Positions 8,137 through 16,725 of a stretch of DNA of 64,000 nucleotides are shown here, one piece after another (position 1 is the first letter of the stretch; the number at the start of each line of letters is the position of its first letter). The position numbers and the translations under genes are program-made. The stretch spans positions 310,001 through 374,000 of the forward strand of contig NZ_JAGFMD010000002.1 in NCBI RefSeq assembly GCF_017592825.1, given 5' to 3'. The notes below the pieces were generated by a model. The model had not been told where the DNA came from and searched no databases. It saw nothing but the letters and a program-made list of their open reading frames with translations. This DNA is from Roseivirga sp. E12 (GTDB taxonomy: Bacteria > Bacteroidota > Bacteroidia > Cytophagales > Cyclobacteriaceae).

Positions 8137-10550
8137 GAAACGTAAAAAGAACCTCTTTTCTGGAATGGCTTTCCATCTACAGTCGTAGCCATTATTCGGT
8201 AATAATACCTACCTGCAGGAACAAGCCTTCTTCTTTTATCGAAACCATGCCATTCGTTCTTGCCAGAGAAAACAACCTTACCACGGCCGTTGACAATCAC
8301 AAGACGTTCCTTCTTGGTATGCTTTAACTTCGCTTTGAAGGGGCCTTGATTGGTACAAGGCCAAAAAACACCCGGTACTCCAAAGAATATTTTACGCTTA
8401 ATCAGAATCTTTTTTCTGATCTCCTTAGTACAACCATTCTCATTGGTAACCTTCAGTTTTATCCAATGTACACCTGGCCTTTTGAAAGTGTGAAACACAT
8501 CCCTTCCTGACACTTCTTTCTTCTTATTGAAGGTCCATTCCCATGATACAATGCCATCATCATCAATTACCGAAAAAGAAACTGGTTCATTGATCTGAAT
8601 ATCATTTCGGTCAAAGGACATTTTTGCGGTGATCTTATCTTCGACTTCAATAGTAACGGGAGTGTCATGAATCACAGAACAGCCTGTCGCCATATTGTCA
8701 AGTTTGAGGCTTAAAAAAGTCGATTCCTTCAGCCTAGGGCTTCTTAGAACCAATTCTCCTCCGCTGCCCTCCTTCGCAACTAGAACATTACCTTCGCCAT
8801 CTATTAATGAATACATGACGCCAATCTCAGAGGAAGTAACAAATAATTTCGCCCGTTTATTGTAGCAGATATTCTCTTCAAAAACTATCTCTGTCTCTTT
8901 AGCTCCATTGAGCAGTTCATCTCCTACAGCAATATTGACTTCCCCGATGAACTCTTCTAAAATACTTCCATCACCAACATCACTCAGGGCATAAACAGTT
9001 AAGGTCGTGTCATTGACTACCGTCCCACTTAGTAAATTCACTTCTGGTGATTCTCCTGATATACTCACTCCGTTCAAAGACCCATCAGGGTTTCTTAACT
9101 CATATCGTCTGTTATTACTTCCAGTATGGAGAGTACCTTCCAATAACACATTTGCAGATTGACCATCACAGACATTTAGGCTTGTCTTTTCTATTGAATG
9201 AAGCTTGAATTTAGACAACCACAGGTCAGTATTAGACCCTCCAAAATTTGGTGTAGAGAGATAATAACCTTGTCCAGATTGAGTACCTCCTGATAAATAG
9301 ACTTCGTGATTCAGCTCATCGTAAAATGGAATATTCAGCTCTCCGTCAGAGCCTGCTCCACCGAAATCAGCCTGCCATATCAAGTTCCCAGCAACATCAA
9401 GGTTAAAGAACCAAATGTCTAGAGAGGCATTTATGTTATCACTTAACTTATCTCCTCCCGATGGAGAATTTGAAAAACCGCCAACAATTACTGACCCGTC
9501 TTGCAAAGCATAGGCCGCCTGTCCCCAATCATAACCTGCACCTCCAATTGTCTTTTCCCAGAGTAACTCACCAATGCTATTGGTTCTTACCACCCAAATA
9601 TCATCAAAGCCTTTATTTCCTTCAGACTTATCTCCTCCTGCACCAGAGCCACTTTGGCCTGCAAATACAAAACCTCCATCAGGCATTTGAGCCATAGACC
9701 GAACAGCGTCTAAACCAGGTCCTCCATATAGGTCTTCCCAAAGTACATCACCATTTCCATCAGTGGAGAATATCCAGTAATCAAAGCTTCCATTATTTGC
9801 CTGTCCCAGATCGGCAGAGGCAGAATAAGCTCCTACCACCACTCCACCATCGACATTGGGCAATAGTTCATCGGCAGATTCGAAACCACTACCTCCGTAA
9901 GTTCTCTCCCATATCTTATCTCCTGTTACCGAATTTATTTTCACTAAATACAAGTCTAGAGAGCCCATCGGGCTAATGCCAACAAGGTCAGTTGACGTTG
10001 TATAGCCACCGACTATAATGTGGCCACCAGAAGTTTCTTTAAGATCAAAGGCCCAATCGGCACCATTACCACCTACCCTCGTTTGCCAAATTACACTGCG
10101 ATCTGCAGCTGAAATTTTTATAAGTAGGATATCATCAGAACCCATTGATGGAGAATCAATATCTCCTGAAATACCTGATCGGGTTCTTCCTGCCAGTACA
10201 AAATTACCATCGGCTGTTTGCACAGCACCTGCCTCAAAGCCTTCTTCTGAGGTTCCTCCAAAATTAAAGTCCCACTGAATATTTCCATCAGCATCGGTTT
10301 TAACCACCCACCAATCATCATCACCTTGGTTAGGTGTCGTTTTGTTGCCACTAATTCCTGAGAGGGAACTAGCAGTAAGTAGGAAACCACCATCATTGGT
10401 TCTTATGGAGCTGACATCCGTATCACGTGCGGAGCCACCAAAGCGCATATCATACGCTTTAACTGGCTTTTGGACTTGAGCCAGCGAGAGTTGAGTTAGT
10501 AGTATAAAAAAGGTGAAAGTAAAAAGTTTGGTGTTAGTTAACTTTTTCAT
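8130..10550 (-). CDS. Large secreted repeat protein with PKD domain and T9SS-type C-terminus
   Basis: 806 residues. A signal peptide (about 1-25, ending LSLAQ) precedes about eight 50-residue repeats up to about residue 440. Each holds a W-containing strand, an FGG/YGG-x-G block and a 'dGgfvlaG' strand, consistent with a beta-propeller. A beta-rich region follows, then a PKD domain at about 635-715 (WEWTFN, FHTFKRPGVHWIKLKV). The end (WHGFDKRRRLVPAGRYYYRI, then GSFYVSY) is like the gliding-motility-associated C-terminal domain used by type 9 secretion as a type B sorting signal. It is therefore probably exported and attached to the cell surface. The ligand is unknown. The 3' end overlaps the LytTR gene on the other strand. 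Confidence 0.8.
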   Translation of the reverse strand: MKKLTNTKLFTFTFFILLTQLSLAQVQKPVKAYDMRFGGSARDTDVSSIRTNDGGFLLTASSLSGISGNKTTPNQGDDDWWVVKTDADGNIQWDFNFGGTSEEGFEAGAVQTADGNFVLAGRTRSGISGDIDSPSMGSDDILLIKISAADRSVIWQTRVGGNGADWAFDLKETSGGHIIVGGYTTSTDLVGISPMGSLDLYLVKINSVTGDKIWERTYGGSGFESADELLPNVDGGVVVGAYSASADLGQANNGSFDYWIFSTDGNGDVLWEDLYGGPGLDAVRSMAQMPDGGFVFAGQSGSGAGGDKSEGNKGFDDIWVVRTNSIGELLWEKTIGGAGYDWGQAAYALQDGSVIVGGFSNSPSGGDKLSDNINASLDIWFFNLDVAGNLIWQADFGGAGSDGELNIPFYDELNHEVYLSGGTQSGQGYYLSTPNFGGSNTDLWLSKFKLHSIEKTSLNVCDGQSANVLLEGTLHTGSNNRRYELRNPDGSLNGVSISGESPEVNLLSGTVVNDTTLTVYALSDVGDGSILEEFIGEVNIAVGDELLNGAKETEIVFEENICYNKRAKLFVTSSEIGVMYSLIDGEGNVLVAKEGSGGELVLRSPRLKESTFLSLKLDNMATGCSVIHDTPVTIEVEDKITAKMSFDRNDIQINEPVSFSVIDDDGIVSWEWTFNKKKEVSGRDVFHTFKRPGVHWIKLKVTNENGCTKEIRKKILIKRKIFFGVPGVFWPCTNQGPFKAKLKHTKKERLVIVNGRGKVVFSGKNEWHGFDKRRRLVPAGRYYYRIMATTVDGKPFQKRGSFYVSY

Positions 10551-10775
10551 CTTTCTATGTTTTGGCCTACTTGAGAGGACTCTAATCTTCCCAAGTAGTA
10601 ATGATAACCCTTTGATAGCAAAGACCCTACTTGTACAAAGCTGGGCACCCCCTTTAAATAAGCAATACGTGGCGAATATTGAAATTCGTCTATCCCGATT
10701 AGTAAATGGTCTGTGAATTCATCGACTCTGTCGATCCTCTAGAATAAACTGCTCTTTTTTCATCAAATTCAAGCT
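10551..10775. other. Divergent promoter region with repeated heptamer and a dyad
   Basis: This 225-base gap separates the surface-protein gene (minus) from the cupin gene (plus). It contains CTACTTG at 10567-10573 and 10627-10633 and its inverse CAAGTAG at 10592-10598, plus a perfect dyad ATCGAC-TCT-GTCGAT at 10721-10735. No convincing small gene was seen; an open frame across it has no recognisable coding character. Confidence 0.4.
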
Positions 10776-11579
10776 ATGTCAGCCAAAAGAACACTCCTAA
10801 GTAGACTAATCGCACCTACCCTCTTATTACTTTTTTTTCTACCAAACGACTTACTAATTGCTCAGGGCAATACATTAAAACCAATTCTTCTAGATAAATC
10901 GGCCTTGTCGGGAGTGGGTCTCGAAAAGGTAACTCTGAATGCTGAGCCTGAACGTAAATTCTTCCAAAGAAGATTACTAAGGGGAGAAGATTTAAGCGTT
11001 TATGTAGTTTCTAGTCAGTCGTGGACAACTCGCATGGATAACTTCGGTATTGATGAAGTGGTATACATGCTCAATGGGAAGGCCAAAATCACTCCCAATG
11101 GTGGTAAAGAAATGGCATTTCAGTCAAACGAGTTTTTCTTTATCCCTAAGGGATATACCGGCAGTTGGCAGATAGTGGCCAATGACAATTACCACTACGA
11201 ATTATCAATTATTACTACGGAGAGAGCGTCATCTGCAAATTCAGCAAAGACAGTTCCAGAATTATTGGATAAAGACAAACTATCAGGCATCGAGATAGAA
11301 ATCAATGAGCAAGGTATTTATGAGCATGTCCTTACCAAAGGCGTTGAATTGACTGTTAAGCTTATGGCAGAGGCACCCAGATCTTTGAAGTCATCTGGTC
11401 CCATGAGTGAAAAACTGATTCATCTGCTTTCTGGCCAAATAGACATCACTGACAGTATCGGAGAGTTACACACCTTTTACACAGGAGACTTCTTTCTAAT
11501 ACCAAAAGGCTTTACCGGGAATTGGCAAAGCAAAGGACACGGCATTGTCAAATACTTAGTGACAGAAAAAACTGCTTAG
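10776..11579 (+). CDS. Secreted double-cupin protein
   Basis: 267 residues with a long N-terminal signal segment (hydrophobic about 14-30, ending LLIAQG). Two cupin domains follow, about 75-150 and 185-265. Each contains the same block: a strand, 'L.G...it', then F..ndFFfIPKGyTGsWQ (residues 125-138 and again near 245-258). This is the DUF861/EutQ-like cupin_3 type. The classical HxH metal ligands are not evident in either copy, so metal binding and enzymatic activity are uncertain; ligand binding is as likely. An internal duplication is evident from the repeated block. The last four bases (TTAG) overlap the stop of the convergent gene. Confidence 0.75.
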   Translation: MSAKRTLLSRLIAPTLLLLFFLPNDLLIAQGNTLKPILLDKSALSGVGLEKVTLNAEPERKFFQRRLLRGEDLSVYVVSSQSWTTRMDNFGIDEVVYMLNGKAKITPNGGKEMAFQSNEFFFIPKGYTGSWQIVANDNYHYELSIITTERASSANSAKTVPELLDKDKLSGIEIEINEQGIYEHVLTKGVELTVKLMAEAPRSLKSSGPMSEKLIHLLSGQIDITDSIGELHTFYTGDFFLIPKGFTGNWQSKGHGIVKYLVTEKTA

Positions 11580-12319
11580 TCGTTTCTAACGGCTCCGGCT
11601 AGCGTATCATGATGCTCAAGCAATAAAGAGCGTAGGTAGCTTCCAATAGTATAAACACTTTCAAAACCAGCTTTCTTAGCCGCAGCATTCTCTGTTTCAA
11701 TTGGAATATCTGCACTTTCAGCAAAGTGTTTGATGTCTCGATAGAACCCCAGAGTGAAGATATCGACCTCGCCTCCGAAAATCTTGGTGAAGATTAGATT
11801 GGTGTCCCTACCAATTTCTGTCAGATAAACATTCTCCATCTCACGCTGTCTGAGGAGCTCCTCTTGCTTACCGGCCAATGCTTGGAACATTTCTACATGG
11901 TAATAATCAAACTCCGTAAAACGATCGTTGAACTCCTTCAATGATGGGCCTTCAACAATCGACTCTTCTTGCCACGACACCAAGTTATAATATGGCCTTC
12001 CATACCCCTGATCCAAAGTAGCTGAGTTCTCCCTTCTCTTGGTCATCTCATTTTCCGAGAAATGCTTACTTAAGTCTTTTATAGGATACATCAACAGTAA
12101 GTCCCATTGATCCCCTTGAGAATGTCTCATTAAGAAAGGCTTCTCGACACCAGCCCTTTCATAGTTCTTCAAATCCACCTTAATCACATCAATCAAGTCA
12201 AGAAGTTTACCAGGGGTGGCACGCATAGTGATAACCTTATAGTAAACATCGTTCGCCTGTTGGGCTTCACAGTTGGAAAATGTAAAAACAACCAACAAGG
12301 TCAAAAAACACCTTTTCAT
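11576..12319 (-). CDS. Secreted NIPSNAP-like (dimeric alpha/beta barrel) protein, last gene of the bioDA run
   Basis: 247 residues with a signal peptide (LTLLVVFTFSNCEAQ); the Cys in SNC could be acylated but the lipobox is weak. Two weakly similar halves (about 22-120 and 135-235) each start with a 'yy.v.m.a.pGk..eL' strand-helix pattern, as in NIPSNAP/ferredoxin-like dimeric alpha/beta barrels. The function is unknown. The start codon overlaps the bioA stop as ATGA, so translation is probably coupled to bioA even though this product is exported and biotin synthesis is cytoplasmic. The 3' end overlaps the cupin gene by four bases. Confidence 0.55.
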   Translation of the reverse strand: MKRCFLTLLVVFTFSNCEAQQANDVYYKVITMRATPGKLLDLIDVIKVDLKNYERAGVEKPFLMRHSQGDQWDLLLMYPIKDLSKHFSENEMTKRRENSATLDQGYGRPYYNLVSWQEESIVEGPSLKEFNDRFTEFDYYHVEMFQALAGKQEELLRQREMENVYLTEIGRDTNLIFTKIFGGEVDIFTLGFYRDIKHFAESADIPIETENAAAKKAGFESVYTIGSYLRSLLLEHHDTLAGAVRND

Positions 12320-13617
12320 AACTCTTGATTTTTAATTAGTGATGGATATTCGTTTAGAAAGTTAAGGATAGTTCTATAAATGAAGTCTAAATCCTCATCG
12401 GATATGACATAAGGCGGAATTAGGTAAATCACGTTACCCAGTGGCCTTATCAGAATGCCCTTATCAATAAAGTATGGATACAAATGATGTCTGGCTTCAT
12501 TAAAGTAGGATGTATCCCTTTCGGTATTAAGTTCAAATGCTATAATGGTACCTAAAACCCTCGTGTTTCTGACCAAATCTTGTCCAATTAAATCTTGTTC
12601 GAAGGCTCTATGTCGGTTATTGATTCTTGCTCTATTCTCCTCGCATTCCTTGGTCAAAAGAAGATCTAAAGAGGCATTAGCCACTGCACAAGTCATTGGG
12701 TTACCAGTGAAAGAATGACCATGGAAAAATGTTTTCATGAGGTCATTACTGCGATAGGCTTCTTGGATTTTATCGGTACAACTAGTTACCCCCATGGCAA
12801 GAGCACCTCCTGTAAGGCCTTTCGAAAGACAGAAAATATCAGGGTTGGATGCTAACAAATCTGAAGCAAAGAGACCTCCTGTCCTACCAAAACCCGTCAT
12901 CACCTCGTCCGCAATACAGATAACATCATTGGCTTGAGCCAGTTTGATCATCTTGTCTAGAAGTGATTTAGAATAAATTCGCATTCCAGAAGCACCCTGA
13001 ATAATAGGTTCGAAAATGAATGATGCTACTTCTCCCTCAGCAATCAGGGTTTGAAAACGCTGCCATACTTCTTCCTCTTTTTCTGGTGACGGGAAATCAA
13101 GGAACTCTACATTAAAAAGGTAAGGATCAAACGGGTCGGTAAATGGGCCTCGTTCTCCCACAGACATTGCACCAAACGTATCTCCATGATAAGCTCCGTC
13201 AATGGCGATAATTTTCTTCCTTTCTATGCCTTGATTATAGAAGTACTGGAAAGCCATTTTAATGGCTACCTCCACGGCTGTACTCCCATTGTCTGAATAA
13301 AATATCTTGGACTGATTATCAGGCAAAATCTCTAACAGGCGCTCAGCTAATTCAATAGCCGGTTTATGCGTGAACCCTGCGAAAATCACATGTTCCAATG
13401 CATTGGCTTGTTTGGAAATAGCATCCGCCAAATGTGGATGACTATGGCCATGGATATTCACCCACCAAGATGATATCGCGTCTATAATTCGACCCCCCGC
13501 TGAAGTATATAGGTTTACACCCTCGGCTTTCTCAATTACTATGGGCTCGTCCATTCCCCTTAGCGGGGTAAAAGGGTGCCAGATAGCATCCCCATCTCTT
13601 TTCACCCAATCACTCAT
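12316..13617 (-). CDS. bioA: Adenosylmethionine-8-amino-7-oxononanoate aminotransferase
   Basis: 433 residues, class-III PLP aminotransferase of normal BioA length. It makes 7,8-diaminononanoate from KAPA using S-adenosylmethionine. Signatures: WHPFTPL near the N-terminus, SSWWVNIHGHSHP (substrate-binding Trp residues of BioA), GAYHGDTFGAMSVG, ADEVMTGFGRTG, and the PLP-lysine stretch CLSKGLTGGALAMG. It overlaps bioD by eight bases upstream and the NIPSNAP-like gene by four downstream. bioF, bioC, bioH and bioB are not in this window. Confidence 0.95.
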   Translation of the reverse strand: MSDWVKRDGDAIWHPFTPLRGMDEPIVIEKAEGVNLYTSAGGRIIDAISSWWVNIHGHSHPHLADAISKQANALEHVIFAGFTHKPAIELAERLLEILPDNQSKIFYSDNGSTAVEVAIKMAFQYFYNQGIERKKIIAIDGAYHGDTFGAMSVGERGPFTDPFDPYLFNVEFLDFPSPEKEEEVWQRFQTLIAEGEVASFIFEPIIQGASGMRIYSKSLLDKMIKLAQANDVICIADEVMTGFGRTGGLFASDLLASNPDIFCLSKGLTGGALAMGVTSCTDKIQEAYRSNDLMKTFFHGHSFTGNPMTCAVANASLDLLLTKECEENRARINNRHRAFEQDLIGQDLVRNTRVLGTIIAFELNTERDTSYFNEARHHLYPYFIDKGILIRPLGNVIYLIPPYVISDEDLDFIYRTILNFLNEYPSLIKNQEL

Positions 13618-14221
13618 ACCAGTTCATCATTAATTCATCTGCCCAATATTGAATCACTTCTTTGTTAACCAAACCTAGTTTTGGCAATCTCAAAAGTACT
13701 TTGTAGCCCGAGTGCTGCTCTATAATTCGCTCACTTTCTGGGTTTGACTCTCCATTAAACACCAAACCTTTGACTTCTATATTATTTCTTTTGAGGTAAT
13801 CTATTGTCAATAGAGTATGGTTGATACTTCCCAAATAGAGGTTAGCCACTAAAATCACTGGCACCTGCAATGCAACAGCAATGTCAATCACAAAATCTTC
13901 ATCGTTCAAGGGCACTAAAAGCCCCCCTGCTCCTTCAATCACAACTTCATTATCAGTCTCTGGTAGCACAAAGTCATCGAGCACTATAGATAAGTGCTCG
14001 TATTTAGCTGCCGCATGAGGTGAGGCAGGTATTTTTAACAGGTGCGTTTCAGGATGTACAACCGAGTGCTCATTGCTAAGCCAGCCTCTGACACTATCAC
14101 TGTCAGTGGGCATACCTGCTTGAACTGGTTTCCAATAATCAGCTTTTAAGGCTTCTACCAGAATGGAAGACACCAATGTTTTTCCACTATCAGTACCGAT
14201 AGCCGTAACGAAATAGTTCAT
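13610..14221 (-). CDS. bioD: Dethiobiotin synthetase
   Basis: 203 residues from the ATG at 14221; a TTG two codons upstream is less likely. It closes the ureido ring of dethiobiotin with ATP and CO2. The variant P-loop TAIGTDSGKTLVSS of BioD is at residues 6-19, followed by YWKPVQAG near 30 and EGAGGLLVPL near 100, all diagnostic. Its stop overlaps bioA. Only 21 bases separate it from the upstream histidine kinase gene, leaving little room for a separate promoter or BirA operator, and no such operator palindrome is visible there. Confidence 0.94.
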   Translation of the reverse strand: MNYFVTAIGTDSGKTLVSSILVEALKADYWKPVQAGMPTDSDSVRGWLSNEHSVVHPETHLLKIPASPHAAAKYEHLSIVLDDFVLPETDNEVVIEGAGGLLVPLNDEDFVIDIAVALQVPVILVANLYLGSINHTLLTIDYLKRNNIEVKGLVFNGESNPESERIIEQHSGYKVLLRLPKLGLVNKEVIQYWADELMMNWYE

Positions 14222-14242
14222 ACTCAAAAATGAGGAGGCAAG

Positions 14243-16312
14243 TTAAGACACAAACGGGAACCTTCTTTGACCTGCGGCAATCAATTTGTTACGCAAAACT
14301 TCAAATTGAATAGGCTTGGTTAAATAATCGTCCATGCCACTCTCCAAAGCAAGATCTATGTCTTCCTGAAAGGCATTGGCCGAGAACCCTATAATGTATG
14401 GAGGAGATGACATACCCATATCGCCAATAATCTGAGCGGCCATGTGACCGTCCATCTTTGGCATTGACACATCAAGAAGAATCAGATCATAAGCGTTCTC
14501 TTTCACCATTTTGATTACTTCTAAACCGTCAACCGCCACGTCAGGAATAAAGCCGAGTCTTTCTAAGAAAATCGTAGTTAGTCTTCTATTGATAGAATTG
14601 TCTTCGGCTAGTAATATTTTCAAAGGAAACTCATTGCTAATGAGCTGATCAGATTTGTCGTTTGGAATTTCAGTTTGGTTGAGGATTGCCTCTCCAAGGT
14701 TTTTCTTGCTAGCGAGTTTTACGCGCGTATTGAATGAAAATTCAGACCCAACGCCAACCTCACTCTTCACGCTAATCTTGCCATGTAGCAACTTCACAAG
14801 ACGCTTGACTATTGCCAAGCCTAGGCCCGTGCCTCCGAACCTTCTTGAATGAGAAGAATCTGCCTGAGTAAATTCCTGAAACAGGCCACCAAGCTTATTT
14901 TGTGGTATACCGATCCCCGTATCTTTAATCGTAAAGCAGATTACCGCATGCTTAGCAGACATACTCTCAAGCTCTACATTTAATGTCACAGATCCACGCT
15001 CAGTAAATTTCACGGCATTAGAGAGTAGATTAAGTAAAATCTGTCGTAGTCGGCCTCTGTCTGTCTTTATAAATGGCGGAACGTTTTCGTCAATGTGTGA
15101 ATTTAAAGACAACTCCTTCTTTGACGCTTCGAAATTAAAGAGGCTAAATGAGTCATAGACAACTTTCTCCAGTGAAAACACTGTCTCTTCAAAAGACAGC
15201 TTTCCGGATTCGATTTTTGAATAGTCAAGGATATCATTGATGATTCTTAAGAGTGTATCCCCACTAGCTTGGATAGTATCTACATAGTCCTTTTGCTCTT
15301 CGCTAAGCTCCGTTTCTGCTAGCAAACTGGTCATACCTATTACGCCATTCATTGGTGTTCTAATTTCATGACTCATTGTAGCCAAGAAATTACTTTTGGC
15401 CTTTGCAGCAGATTCTGCAGCATTCTTAGCTTTTCGTAACTCTATTTCCAGTTTCTTTTGCGGACTTATATTTCTTGAAATGATAAGTACTCGATCTGGA
15501 TCCAATTTTATGATCCTTCCTTCAAAGTTTTCCTCGGCTCCCGGCTTTCCGAACTCATACTCCAGGGTTTGTAACTCGCCTGTCTTGAAAGCATTGGTTA
15601 TAGCATCTTCAAAGATTTTGCCCAGTGGACCAGGAACTATTTCTGACACTTTTTTTCCCAAAAAGTCAGATGGTCTATACCAAAGCTTATCTTCATTGTG
15701 TACTTGATAATCGATATAACGGCACTCGCGATCGAGTGTGAACATAGCATCAGGAATAGCTTGTAAAATCATAGCCTGTTGATGCTCACTTTCTTTCAGT
15801 TCGAGCTCAGTTTTGTAAAGGCTGGTCACATTCCTTGCCACACAAGTCACATACTCCACCTCTGCATCAACATTTGAAAATGGGAATTCAAATATCTCCA
15901 ACATGTGCGTCTGCTTAGCAGCATCATATACTTCTACAAAGACGGGTGTACGAATGGTCTGATCACCCTCAAAAAACCCGGACATATGGCCCGCAATTTT
16001 GTCGTTGATCGGGTTTGGTGTCAGAAGCTCAGTAAAGTGTACTTGATTATCTTCCTTTTCGAAACCTAGGATCCGTTCAACATTACTCGAGGCATAGATA
16101 ATCATGCCTTTCTTGTTGTACCTAAATACAAAATCAGATGAGTGATCCATCAGAAGCTCAAAGGTATCTGTGATGGATTCCTTTCTTCTCTTCTCATCGA
16201 TGAGCTTCACCTGAAACTTTTGATACTTCCTCTTATAGTTGATCAAATAATAGGAAAGTACGCCCACAGCAACAAGGCAGAATACTAAAGAAAAGTAGAT
16301 AAAAAATGACAT
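14243..16312 (-). CDS. Hybrid sensor histidine kinase (TM-PAS-PAS-HisKA-HATPase-REC)
   Basis: 689 residues. One N-terminal membrane helix (about 4-24), two PAS domains (about 45-165 and 175-290), a HisKA domain with the phosphorylated His in FLATMSHEIRTPMNG near residue 315, a HATPase_c domain with N-box NLLSNAVKF and G-box GGTGLGLAIVKRL, and a C-terminal receiver domain (about 560-680) with acidic pair AEDN and phosphoacceptor Asp in LILLDVSMP. There is no sizeable periplasmic loop, so the signal is probably read by the PAS domains in the cytoplasm. No output regulator is adjacent. It lies 21 bases upstream of bioD on the same strand, so the kinase and biotin genes may share a transcript; a functional link is unproven. 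Confidence 0.92.
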   Translation of the reverse strand: MSFFIYFSLVFCLVAVGVLSYYLINYKRKYQKFQVKLIDEKRRKESITDTFELLMDHSSDFVFRYNKKGMIIYASSNVERILGFEKEDNQVHFTELLTPNPINDKIAGHMSGFFEGDQTIRTPVFVEVYDAAKQTHMLEIFEFPFSNVDAEVEYVTCVARNVTSLYKTELELKESEHQQAMILQAIPDAMFTLDRECRYIDYQVHNEDKLWYRPSDFLGKKVSEIVPGPLGKIFEDAITNAFKTGELQTLEYEFGKPGAEENFEGRIIKLDPDRVLIISRNISPQKKLEIELRKAKNAAESAAKAKSNFLATMSHEIRTPMNGVIGMTSLLAETELSEEQKDYVDTIQASGDTLLRIINDILDYSKIESGKLSFEETVFSLEKVVYDSFSLFNFEASKKELSLNSHIDENVPPFIKTDRGRLRQILLNLLSNAVKFTERGSVTLNVELESMSAKHAVICFTIKDTGIGIPQNKLGGLFQEFTQADSSHSRRFGGTGLGLAIVKRLVKLLHGKISVKSEVGVGSEFSFNTRVKLASKKNLGEAILNQTEIPNDKSDQLISNEFPLKILLAEDNSINRRLTTIFLERLGFIPDVAVDGLEVIKMVKENAYDLILLDVSMPKMDGHMAAQIIGDMGMSSPPYIIGFSANAFQEDIDLALESGMDDYLTKPIQFEVLRNKLIAAGQRRFPFVS

Positions 16313-16383
16313 TCGTGTTTCAAGTGATCAACGGCAAAGACTATGAACTTACCAATTGAACATATAAATTTAATGAGTATTTT

Positions 16384-16614
16384 CTAATTCAATGCACTTC
16401 TTAAGGATTGTGCCATTTCGTCAAATCTTTTAATCGCCTCGCCTAAAAAAGTTTCGTTTAGAATATCATCGAGTTCAGGTTCCATTACATCCAATTCGCT
16501 CACCTTAAAAGTTTGCTCAAATGGACCACTTTCAAGCTTGATCAAGTATTTCCCATTCCAAGAAAAGACTGTAATCTTACACGACTTTCCTGTTATTTCT
16601 TTGACGACACGCAT
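16384..16614 (-). CDS. Conserved small hypothetical protein
   Basis: 76 residues, soluble, with two short strands (CKITVFSWNGKYLIKLESG) followed by an acidic and then a helical C-terminus (DDILNETFLGEAIKRFDEMA). The clear start codon, separate position and coding-like composition support a real gene. No family is recognised. It lies 71 bases upstream of the histidine kinase on the same strand and could be cotranscribed with it. Confidence 0.6.
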   Translation of the reverse strand: MRVVKEITGKSCKITVFSWNGKYLIKLESGPFEQTFKVSELDVMEPELDDILNETFLGEAIKRFDEMAQSLRSALN

Positions 16615-16725
16615 GGAGCTTAGATTTTTTCGAAATATAGCAGACTTAAGACATAACTACCGTCCGTCACAAAGCACATATAGTTTTTTGCAGAAATTCT
16701 AAATACGTTTATTGTTGCCATATAA

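Noticed and set aside
10627-10740. Strings resembling vector sequence: TTGTACAAAGCTGGG (Gateway attB2-like core) and GATCCTCTAGA (polylinker-like).
   Set aside because: The matches are short and incomplete, with wrong flanks, and lie in a normal divergent promoter region between two typical genes; chance is the simplest reading.
14222-14242. Possible BirA (biotin) operator before bioD.
   Set aside because: The gap is 21 bases, too short for the usual 40-bp operator, and no TTGTAAACC-type half-sites are present.
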